Positions 1-6,176 of a stretch of DNA of 6,508 bases are shown piece after piece; the first letter of the stretch is position 1; the number at the start of each line of letters is the position of its first letter. Origin of the DNA: JAGBWK01 sp964490275 (GTDB taxonomy: Bacteria > Bacteroidota > Bacteroidia > Bacteroidales > Muribaculaceae); assembly GCA_964490275.1 (NCBI GenBank), contig CAZBBL010000118.1, forward strand, positions 1-6,508, written 5' to 3'. The translations under genes and the position numbers were made by a program. Below the pieces are notes generated by a model. It had not been told where the DNA came from. It saw only the letters and a program-made list of their open reading frames with translations, and did no database searches.

Positions 1-722
1 ACGTCGTCGGCGTTGCCAATAGTAAATGTTTCCGGGATTATTTCTTTGACATTACCCATGAGGTCAATGACGAGTTGACAGTAGATTGCTCTCCCCTCCT
101 CAAACATTTCGATATATGAAGAGTTGTTCATCGATGGCACAATCTTATCGCGGTAGGTAGATGGCAGCAAAGTGCGATTTTCAGCTGCCGGGATAACGAT
201 GTCATTGAGGTCGCTGTCGTATGTCACTTCGTTGGAGGCAGCGAGAAGTAGCAGCCGAGCGCCACAGATGCTGTCCGGCATTGTGATGTTGAGCAAGAAT
301 GTGCGGTCTACATCGCCTGAGATGTCGTCGGTTACGGTTTGCGTGAAAAGAAATGCACCATTGTTTGAAACTATGGTATTGTTGTCAAGCAATATTGTGC
401 GCACCTCTTGAGGACGGATTGTTTCCATAGAAAAATTGGCTACAAAGGCAGTAAGAGAGTCTGGATTTGATAAATCTATATTGTAGCCGAATGTTTTGGA
501 ATAAGAGTCGTCGGGTATGAGGTCTATAGCCTGTGTCGGATGGTGGTAGACAAAGATTGAGTCGGTGTTCATGAAGGCAAAGTTGTCGCTGTCGCTACAA
601 ATAATTTTGTAACCACGTTGAGTGAATGATTCTTCGGCTTCTTGGATTGATGCGAATTTCTTTTGATGGCTGCACGAGCAGGCAATAACTAATGCGACGA
701 AATAGTAAGCAAAGTTTCTCAT
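1..722 (-). CDS. Unrecognised lipoprotein, N-terminal 240 residues (cut by left window edge)
   Basis: An open frame runs without a stop from an ATG at 722 to the left edge, so the C-terminus is missing. Residues 1-14 form a short signal peptide (MRNFAYYFVALVIA), followed by Cys15 in a V-I-A-C lipobox. A second Cys two residues later (A-C-S-C) is an alternative lipidation site. The protein should therefore be a lipid-anchored envelope protein, in the periplasm or at the surface. After the anchor the sequence is soluble, rich in Asp, Asn, Ser and Thr, with alternating hydrophobic stretches that suggest beta structure and no further membrane segment. I recognise no catalytic motif or family. The start is supported by the lipobox and by a consensus-like promoter ending about 25 bases upstream. 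The gene follows the metal operon in the same direction, but a terminator lies between them, so it is probably a separate unit. Confidence 0.85.
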   Translation of the reverse strand, partial: MRNFAYYFVALVIACSCSHQKKFASIQEAEESFTQRGYKIICSDSDNFAFMNTDSIFVYHHPTQAIDLIPDDSYSKTFGYNIDLSNPDSLTAFVANFSMETIRPQEVRTILLDNNTIVSNNGAFLFTQTVTDDISGDVDRTFLLNITMPDSICGARLLLLAASNEVTYDSDLNDIVIPAAENRTLLPSTYRDKIVPSMNNSSYIEMFEEGRAIYCQLVIDLMGNVKEIIPETFTIGNADD

Positions 723-747
723 TAGATGATATTATGATTTGTGGCTG

Positions 748-778
748 CAAAGTTAATAAAAAACTAAATCCCAACCAA
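748..778 (-). promoter_or_regulatory. Probable Bacteroidota-type promoter for the lipoprotein gene
   Basis: On the minus strand, TTGG (778-775) is followed after 19 bases by TAACTTTG (755-748). This fits the known Bacteroidota primary sigma consensus TTTG-N19-TAnnTTTG, with a full -7 match and one mismatch at -33. Transcription would start near 740, leaving a leader of about 20 bases before the ATG at 722. The -33 element lies in the 3' arm and loop of the upstream operon's terminator. Confidence 0.6.
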
Positions 779-793
779 GATAGGCTGAGATTT
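758..793 (-). terminator. Intrinsic terminator of the receptor-HMA operon
   Basis: Reading the minus strand after the HMA stop codon, AAATCTCAGCC (793-783) pairs along all 11 positions with GGTTGGGATTT (776-766). Two of the pairs are G-U, and the loop is TATCTT. Two bases later comes a run of six T (763-758). Stem, short loop and U-run are what a factor-independent terminator needs. It lies about 30 bases after the stop at 823. Confidence 0.75.
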
Positions 794-822
794 AGCGTAT
801 TGAGTGTGCAGATTGTAACAAT

Positions 823-1215
823 TTATTTGCAGCAACCGCTTTTTTGCTCTTTCTCTGCGGTTTTGCAGCATCCGTCGTTCTGTTGTTTTTGATCTGATTT
901 GCAGCAGCTGCATCCGCTTTCGGCTTTCTTGGCTTCAGCTGAAACTTCGGTAGCAGTATAGCCAATTTTTTTAAAGCCCTTGACAATCTTTTCGACATTG
1001 GTTTTATTGTCGTCGTAGTTGACAACGACGGTTTGTTTCTCAGCCGAAGGAACTACATCGACGATACCTTTTTCAAATCGCAGGTTAGATTTGATTTTGT
1101 TCTCGCAGTTGCTGCACGACATTTGAGGATTAACGGTGAAGACGGCGGTTTTGGTTTCGGCCATAGCTACGATAGATAATATCATCGAGAGCATTACCGG
1201 GATTAATTTTTTCAT
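823..1215 (-). CDS. Exported heavy-metal-associated (HMA) domain protein with Cys-rich repeat tail
   Basis: A 130-residue protein with three parts. Residues 1-19 are a signal peptide (ending A-M-A before Glu20), which places the mature protein in the periplasm. Residues about 22-92 are an HMA fold of the CopZ/MerP/Atx1 type, with the metal site M32-S33-C34-S35-N36-C37. Residues 95-130 are a Lys/Gln/Glu-rich tail holding C102, C104-C105, C116-C117 and C128-C129. In this family the two Cys of MxCxxC bind Cu(I), or sometimes Hg, Zn or Cd; copper is the likeliest but is not proven. Typical HMA chaperones are about 70 residues, so the tail is an addition. The gene begins 24 bases after the TonB-dependent receptor in the same direction, so the two are almost certainly cotranscribed. 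The product may receive or store metal brought in by that receptor. The Met start is set by the signal peptide; a terminator follows. Confidence 0.93.
   Translation of the reverse strand: MKKLIPVMLSMILSIVAMAETKTAVFTVNPQMSCSNCENKIKSNLRFEKGIVDVVPSAEKQTVVVNYDDNKTNVEKIVKGFKKIGYTATEVSAEAKKAESGCSCCKSDQKQQNDGCCKTAEKEQKSGCCK
826..933 (-). repeat. Three tandem 12-codon repeats encoding a Cys-Cys-Lys tail
   Basis: Residues 95-106, 107-118 and 119-130 of the HMA protein align without gaps as 12-residue units. Each ends in C-C-K, preceded by Ser in unit 1 and by Gly in units 2 and 3. The Cys pairs sit exactly 12 residues (36 bases) apart, and the stop codon follows the last Lys. The spacers between are charged and polar and poorly conserved, which suggests an old repeat kept for its Cys spacing. 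Unit 1 carries an extra Cys (C102). A metal-binding tail is the simplest reading. Confidence 0.75.
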
Positions 1216-1239
1216 AAGGCGTTTATTCTTTTTGTATGA

Positions 1240-3264
1240 TTAATATTTTGTGAATGAATATCTAAAGCCGATGTATGCCAATGCTCCGTGAATGGGGGCA
1301 TATACCATGGTGGCATCAAAGTTTTCGCCCCAAGGGTTGCCGGCGTCAATTATTGGATTTTTCTGTCGGTAGTTGGTTAGGTTTTCGCCTCCGATATAGA
1401 TGGCCCAATGGCGGAAATTGCGTGTCACTTGCATATTTAGCAATGGATAGGCCTTATAAGTCGCGTTCCAGGAGCTTTGTCCGGCGGATGTCGTGTAGGC
1501 TGTCGGCATACGTCCGCCACCGTTAATAGCTAATGTCGCATCAAATTGCCATATACCCATCATCGGAGTATATCCTATCGTAAAAAGCCCTTTTGATTTT
1601 GATGTCAGAGGCTTGGCAACCAAACCTAAACCATAGTTTTCTTTTACGTCGGTATAGCGGTAGGCTGCCGATAATGTGAAGTCTTTAAACGGTTGATAGG
1701 TCATCTCGATTTGCACGGTGTGAGAAAACGATTTACCCGCGTTGTAGGTGAGATGAGCTGCATGTGGGTCGCTGTCGAGATCGACAATGGCTTGATTTTT
1801 GAAGCGAGTATAGTAATATTCGCCACTGAGCGTGAGTTCTCTGTCAAATAGTTGGAGGTTGGATGAAGCGCCACCACCAAAATTCCATGCCGACTCTTGT
1901 TTATCCACCGGGTCTATTATCACTCTGCGAGCCGAGGCCAACAGATAGCTGAAATCAGCGAGGCGGTGGGGATTGCGATATCCACGTCCGGCAGATGCGT
2001 GAAGCGAAAGCTGATTCATCGGGTTGTATTTGACGTGGAAGCGAGGCGTAAGCATGCTGCCAAAAATTGAACTGTAGTCGTAGCGTAGGCCGGCCATGGC
2101 GATGATGCGCTTGTCGATATCGAGAGTATATTGAGCGTAGGCGCCCGGTACATTCTCAATCTCTTTCAGCCGATTGTCGGCAGTATTGGCTACATTCGAC
2201 AGACGGTAGGTTTGGTCAAAATGGTCGTAGTTGAAACTCAATCCGGTAGATATAGAGTGATAACTACCATAAGAGCGTTCAAACATTAGCGATACATAGA
2301 GATTTTTTTGTGTGACGTCGTAGAGCTTATGACCATAGTCTGAACTTTGATCGTGGAATGAGCCTGACAATATCAATGCTACATTGGTATTATTTGCTTG
2401 GTCGAATATATACGCATTCTTTGCAAAGGCTTCCCAGCGACGTGTGTCGATATCAATCTTGTAAAGGTCGGTAGCTGTATGGCCTGAGTGCATATCATCT
2501 TGCCCGCTTTGGCGCTTCTCAGCGAGAAATTTTACGCCGGCTTGGAATATGTAGCTATCGCTGAAATAGGCCCAACGGTTCATGGCCGAGAGCTGCCGAG
2601 TTTTAGGCAAGTCGATAAAGCCGTCGCCGTTGTTGTCGTGTGCAGCGAATGTATTTTCGCCATGGAGTAGTAGTCCGGTTGACCATTTTGAATCGACATG
2701 GATGTTGCCCGTAGCATTGAGTTCGGCTTTGCCCATGTGGTCGGCATATCCGTTGACCGATAGCGATTGGTCTGTCTGAGGTTTGAGCATTTCTACATTG
2801 ATTTGCCCGGTGATTGACTCATAACCGTTTTTTACCGAGCTGGCACCTTTCGATATCTGTATGGATTGTATCCATGGGCCGGCTATATATCCCAATCCAT
2901 ACGGAGAGGCAGCGCCGCGAAAGTTTGGTATGTTTTCTGTCATCATCTGCACATATGTGCCCGACAACCCGAGAAGTTTTATTTGCTTTGAGCCTGTAGC
3001 CGCGTCGCTATAGCTTACGTCAACCGATGGATTTGATGTGAAGCTCTCTCCAAGATTGCAACAGGCGGCACGTCGAAGCTCTGAGGCCGAAATCAAGTCG
3101 GTGTTTTCGACGGTCGAGCGGAGCTTGCGCTGTCCCGGTTGGCGCACGCTGACAACCACCTCGTTGATTTCAACGTCGGGCACCGAGTCGGTTGGCTCTT
3201 GCCCAAAGATATATGGTTGACAGATTGTCGATAGTAATATAGAGGTCAGATAGGCTTTATTCAT
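1240..3264 (-). CDS. TonB-dependent outer-membrane receptor, probably for a metal or metal complex
   Basis: A 674-residue outer-membrane beta-barrel transporter driven by TonB-ExbBD. Residues 1-21 are a signal peptide, with likely cleavage before Q22. A TonB-box-like stretch lies near 31-40 (V-E-I-N-E-V-V-V-S-V). The plug spans about 47-160 and has recognisable signatures: Q94-I-K-L-L-G-L around 94-100, I137-S-K-G140 and G147 to V157. The barrel fills the rest and ends in the aromatic-rich strand G666-F-R-Y-S-F. There is no N-terminal carboxypeptidase-regulatory-like domain of the SusC kind and no SusD partner, so a glycan transporter is unlikely. The plug carries a Cys pair (C68-C69). The barrel has an Asp-rich, EF-hand-like loop (D210, N212, D214, G215, D218) and a D-D-M-H-S-G-H stretch at 256-262. 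Together with the HMA gene 24 bases downstream, these point to copper or another soft metal. The exact substrate cannot be read from sequence. Confidence 0.93.
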   Translation of the reverse strand: MNKAYLTSILLSTICQPYIFGQEPTDSVPDVEINEVVVSVRQPGQRKLRSTVENTDLISASELRRAACCNLGESFTSNPSVDVSYSDAATGSKQIKLLGLSGTYVQMMTENIPNFRGAASPYGLGYIAGPWIQSIQISKGASSVKNGYESITGQINVEMLKPQTDQSLSVNGYADHMGKAELNATGNIHVDSKWSTGLLLHGENTFAAHDNNGDGFIDLPKTRQLSAMNRWAYFSDSYIFQAGVKFLAEKRQSGQDDMHSGHTATDLYKIDIDTRRWEAFAKNAYIFDQANNTNVALILSGSFHDQSSDYGHKLYDVTQKNLYVSLMFERSYGSYHSISTGLSFNYDHFDQTYRLSNVANTADNRLKEIENVPGAYAQYTLDIDKRIIAMAGLRYDYSSIFGSMLTPRFHVKYNPMNQLSLHASAGRGYRNPHRLADFSYLLASARRVIIDPVDKQESAWNFGGGASSNLQLFDRELTLSGEYYYTRFKNQAIVDLDSDPHAAHLTYNAGKSFSHTVQIEMTYQPFKDFTLSAAYRYTDVKENYGLGLVAKPLTSKSKGLFTIGYTPMMGIWQFDATLAINGGGRMPTAYTTSAGQSSWNATYKAYPLLNMQVTRNFRHWAIYIGGENLTNYRQKNPIIDAGNPWGENFDATMVYAPIHGALAYIGFRYSFTKY

Positions 3265-3306
3265 TCAGTGTAATAATGATAGGAGCAGAATCCTTAAATT
3301 GCATCA

Positions 3307-3337
3307 CAAAATTAATAAAAAATTAGTAATTAACAAT
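3307..3337 (-). promoter_or_regulatory. Probable promoter of the receptor-HMA operon
   Basis: On the minus strand, ATTG (3337-3334) is followed after 19 bases by TAATTTTG (3314-3307), a full match to the Bacteroidota TAnnTTTG box with one mismatch at -33. The start of transcription would be near 3300, giving a leader of roughly 36 bases before the receptor ATG at 3264. I found no convincing palindromic operator beside it. Confidence 0.55.
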
Positions 3338-3353
3338 TTGACTTGGAATACTT

Positions 3354-3385
3354 ATTGCATGTTTAGAAAATTATTACTTAATTTG
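3354..3385 (+). promoter_or_regulatory. Possible promoter of the M6 peptidase gene
   Basis: ATTG (3354-3357) is followed after 20 bases by TTAATTTG (3378-3385), which matches TAnnTTTG except at its second base. Transcription from here would give a leader of about 90 bases ahead of the ATG at 3482. It is weaker than the two minus-strand promoters in this window. Confidence 0.4.
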
Positions 3386-3481
3386 TGCTTTAGATTGTGA
3401 AAAAATTAAATAACGCTAATTTTAATATGAGAGGCCTTAGAGCCGCTTCCTTTTTTCGTACTAACACTAATTACTTGTTTT

Positions 3482-6067
3482 ATGAAGAGAATTTTACTCT
3501 CAATTGCTACTGTCGTTATGATTGGTGCTACGGCGTCGGCAGTGCCGGCCAAGCGCTTGGTCAAGACAGTGACACAGCCCGATGGAACTACTGTGACGGT
3601 GACGCAGATGGGCGACGAACGTTATCATGCCTATGTGACGTCTGATGGTTTGGCCGTCAATTTCACCGACAAGGGCTATGCCGTCTATCAATCTGTTGGC
3701 GGACAAACTGATGTTTACGTTCACGAAGTAGGCCAACGTACAGCCGACGAGCAGTCGTTTATTCAAGCTCAAGAATCGTCATTGACATTCAAAGCCAACC
3801 GCTTGGCATCGCCTCATTATCAAGCAATGGCGACTAACAACGTGCAGTCGGATGCTCAAATCAAAAGGGCTGCCGGACGCATCAGCATCGAGCAACAGTC
3901 GTCGACTGTACCTCATAAGGGTAGCAATAAGATACCGGTATTGTTGGTACAATATTCCGACGTAAAATTTAAGGACTCCGACCCTAAGAGCACATTCGAG
4001 CAATTCTTTGCCGGAGAGTCGGGCGTCAGTGGCTATCAATATTTCCACGATATGTCGCAAGGCAAATACGAACCTCAATTTGAGGTCTACGGCCCTTATA
4101 CCTTGTCTAACAAGCGTGCATACTACGGTGGCTCCGATTCTAACGGTTCTGACGAAAAGCCCGGCGAGATGGTTAAAGACGCTTGTACATTAGCCGATAG
4201 CGATGTTGATTTCTCTCGATTCGACAATGACGGTGACGGGAAATGCGACGTTGTCGTGATTCTATATGCCGGCGTGGGACAAGCATCGTCGGGTGTGGCT
4301 GCTGCGGTGTGGCCTTGCCAATGGGCTCTGTCTGAAGAAAACCTGTCGAAGACTTGCGATGGCGTGAAGATTGATACTTATGGTGTATTTAACGAACTCA
4401 ACGGCACCTCTACTTCAAAAATCGACGGCATCGGCACCTTCTGCCACGAGTTTTCTCACTGCTTGGGTCTCCCCGACTTCTATGAAACCACCTATAACAA
4501 TGGCTATTATGGTATGGACGAATGGTCGTTGATGGACTATGGCTGCTATAACAATGATGGCTATACACCTGTCGGCTACACCGCTTATGAAAAAGCTTTC
4601 ATGGGCTGGATGACACTTACAGAAGGCGTGGCAAACACCTACTATACACTACCCTATCAAAACAACATCTCTAATCGCAACGATATGGCCGTAGTGTTGG
4701 TCAACAGCTCAAACAGTAATGAATATTTCATCTTTGAGAGTCGTCAGCAACAAGGCTGGGATGAATATATGAGCGACGCAGGTATGCTGATTAACCATGT
4801 TACATATTCGTCATCATATTGGTCCGACAATACGGTTAATAACTATTCTACTCAGCGAATGACCATCGTGCCCGCCGACAACGTGTTGAGCCAAGCTACC
4901 AATTCGGCCGACCTTTGGCCCAAGAGCTATGCCACAGAGTTTACCAACACATCGACTCCGGCAGCCAAAACCAACTATGGCAGCTATCTTTCGTGCCCCG
5001 TGACCGAAATTACTCGCAACGCAACTACCGGCGAGGTTTCGTTCTGGGTCGACAAGGCTGCTGTTCCCACGCTTGCCACTCCTACTCCCAACGAGGCTTC
5101 AGATGTCAAATCAAATGGGTTCACAGCTTCGTGGTCGCCGGTTTCGTCAGATGATACCGACGTCACTTACACTCTTCAGGTATGGCCCAAAGTCGATACA
5201 ACATTGTCGATTTGGAACGACTATGTCAACAGCAAGAGCAACAGTGAATGGACCACTTCGGGTTATACCCTTGAGACATCCGGCAGCTATATCAGACTCG
5301 GTTCCGGCAAACAGACCGGTTCTATCACATCGTCTTTGACAATGTCGCCTGTCGACGGAAAAATCACAATTGCAGCGCGTGCCGTACGCTATGGCAACGA
5401 CTCAGGTTGTAAAGTCGTGTTATCAGCCGTCAATGGCACCACGGTTGCCGCAACATCGTCTCTCGACTGCCCAACTTCGGTCGGATATGTTTATACCGTG
5501 CTGACCGGTTTGGACGACACTAAGACCTATAAGGTGAGAGTGGCCAACGGCTCGACATCGTCGAAACGTGTATTGCTCTCTAAGGTTCTTGCCTTTGCCG
5601 GCGAGGTGACCGACTTGACCGAAGACAATTTCGAAGCAGCTTTGTCAGATGCCGAAAACAATTCTTCGTCGGCTCCCGCTTTGGCTCCCGTAGTAACAAC
5701 ATCAGGCTCGAAAATCACTATCTCTGGTATCACCGATACCAGCTATACCATTACCGATTTGACAGAGCCTGTATATTACTATAACGTGAAGGCCGTGCCT
5801 ACCGACAACAGTGTCGCAAACGAGTCGGCTTGGTCTAATCAGATTGAAGTGCAACTCGGCACATCGGGCGTTGATAACATCAATATCGAGCAACCGGCTG
5901 CTGAATGGACCGCAGCTAACGGCCAAATCATCACTTCGGCCAATGCTCGTTTATATTCAATCTCAGGCGCTGAAGTAGCCAAAATAGCTGAAGGTCGCTT
6001 TGCTCCCGCGTCGGGTGTCTACATCTTGGTAGTGCCCGGATGTGAGCCTGTCAAAGTGGTTCTCTAA
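3482..6067 (+). CDS. Secreted M6-family (immune inhibitor A-like) zinc metallopeptidase with split FN3 and C-terminal sorting domain
   Basis: An 861-residue secreted protease. Residues 1-20 are a signal peptide (A18-S-A20). Residues about 21-145 look like the N-terminal pro-region seen in Bacteroidota M6 proteins (V-T-Q-P-D-G, Y-V-T-S-D-G). The M6 catalytic domain is about 146-525. It has the zinc site H322-E-F-S-H326 with G329-L-P-D-F-Y334, a probable Met-turn S349-L-M-D-Y353, and a calcium-type loop D248, D250, D252, G253, D256. His322 and His326 bind zinc and Glu323 is the catalytic base. Residues 529-570 and about 741-792 read as the two halves of one FN3 domain, separated by a jelly-roll-like segment (about 571-735). 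Residues 797-861 resemble a type IX secretion sorting domain (L-Y-S-I-S-G-A, then G-V-Y-I-L-V-V), so surface attachment or release is likely. Known M6 enzymes cleave host or matrix proteins; the substrate here is unknown. The gene is monocistronic and divergent from the metal operon. Confidence 0.93.
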   Translation: MKRILLSIATVVMIGATASAVPAKRLVKTVTQPDGTTVTVTQMGDERYHAYVTSDGLAVNFTDKGYAVYQSVGGQTDVYVHEVGQRTADEQSFIQAQESSLTFKANRLASPHYQAMATNNVQSDAQIKRAAGRISIEQQSSTVPHKGSNKIPVLLVQYSDVKFKDSDPKSTFEQFFAGESGVSGYQYFHDMSQGKYEPQFEVYGPYTLSNKRAYYGGSDSNGSDEKPGEMVKDACTLADSDVDFSRFDNDGDGKCDVVVILYAGVGQASSGVAAAVWPCQWALSEENLSKTCDGVKIDTYGVFNELNGTSTSKIDGIGTFCHEFSHCLGLPDFYETTYNNGYYGMDEWSLMDYGCYNNDGYTPVGYTAYEKAFMGWMTLTEGVANTYYTLPYQNNISNRNDMAVVLVNSSNSNEYFIFESRQQQGWDEYMSDAGMLINHVTYSSSYWSDNTVNNYSTQRMTIVPADNVLSQATNSADLWPKSYATEFTNTSTPAAKTNYGSYLSCPVTEITRNATTGEVSFWVDKAAVPTLATPTPNEASDVKSNGFTASWSPVSSDDTDVTYTLQVWPKVDTTLSIWNDYVNSKSNSEWTTSGYTLETSGSYIRLGSGKQTGSITSSLTMSPVDGKITIAARAVRYGNDSGCKVVLSAVNGTTVAATSSLDCPTSVGYVYTVLTGLDDTKTYKVRVANGSTSSKRVLLSKVLAFAGEVTDLTEDNFEAALSDAENNSSSAPALAPVVTTSGSKITISGITDTSYTITDLTEPVYYYNVKAVPTDNSVANESAWSNQIEVQLGTSGVDNINIEQPAAEWTAANGQIITSANARLYSISGAEVAKIAEGRFAPASGVYILVVPGCEPVKVVL

Positions 6068-6096
6068 GCGAAATATCCACATACTCAATAACAACA

Positions 6097-6129
6097 ACTC
6101 CTCGCATGGTACGAAACCATGCGAGGAGT
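6097..6129. terminator. Strong hairpin between convergent genes, probable two-way terminator
   Basis: ACTCCTCGCATGG (6097-6109) pairs perfectly over 13 positions with CCATGCGAGGAGT (6117-6129) around a 7-base loop. Four further pairs (AACA with TGTT, 6093-6096 and 6131-6134) form if one A (6130) bulges out. It lies 30 bases after the peptidase stop and about 50 after the nitroreductase stop on the other strand. Neither side has a clean U-run (TGTTTAT on plus, TGTTGTTATT on minus), so it may work as a 3'-end stabiliser as well as a terminator. Confidence 0.65.
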
Positions 6130-6176
6130 ATGTTTATAAGGACTTGTTCTTCAACAAGCTTTCAATAAACTGACGT

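Larger units (their letters stand above)
3265..3481. other. Divergent intergenic region between the metal operon and the peptidase gene
   Basis: These 217 AT-rich bases hold the outward promoters for both flanking genes and no credible coding sequence. The peptidase side has a leader of about 90 bases, with a weak 5-bp stem (3431-3435 with 3445-3449, one G-U pair) followed by six T. The receptor side has a short leader. The heptamer ATTGCAT occurs at 3298-3304 near the receptor start site and at 3354-3360 over the -33 box of the peptidase promoter. In such AT-rich DNA this could be chance. Confidence 0.6.

Noticed and set aside
172..411. Plus-strand open frame opposite the lipoprotein gene
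   Set aside because: It is antisense to a longer continuous frame that has a lipobox and a promoter. It has no signal or domain of its own.
792..1025. A Lys-rich 77-codon open frame inside the HMA gene, same strand
   Set aside because: It is an out-of-frame reading of the HMA coding sequence and its Cys-rich tail. It has no promoter of its own and resembles no known protein, while the HMA frame has a clear domain and signal peptide.
1240..3264. The receptor as a SusC-type glycan transporter in a polysaccharide utilisation locus
   Set aside because: It is only 674 residues, lacks the N-terminal regulatory-like domain, and has no SusD or glycoside hydrolase neighbour. Its partner is an HMA metal protein.
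3431..3456. Small stem plus six T in the peptidase leader, as a possible attenuator
   Set aside because: The stem has only 5 pairs with one G-U and a 9-base loop, and there is no competing structure or leader peptide. Too weak to call.
3397..3645. A GTG-started open frame overlapping the start of the M6 peptidase gene, as a possible leader peptide
   Set aside because: Most of it is the peptidase gene read in another frame. It does not stop before the peptidase start as a leader peptide would.
6143..6158. CTTGTT/AACAAG inverted repeat with a 4-base loop, as a second terminator
   Set aside because: Only six pairs and no U-run on either strand. The neighbouring 13-bp hairpin is a much better candidate.
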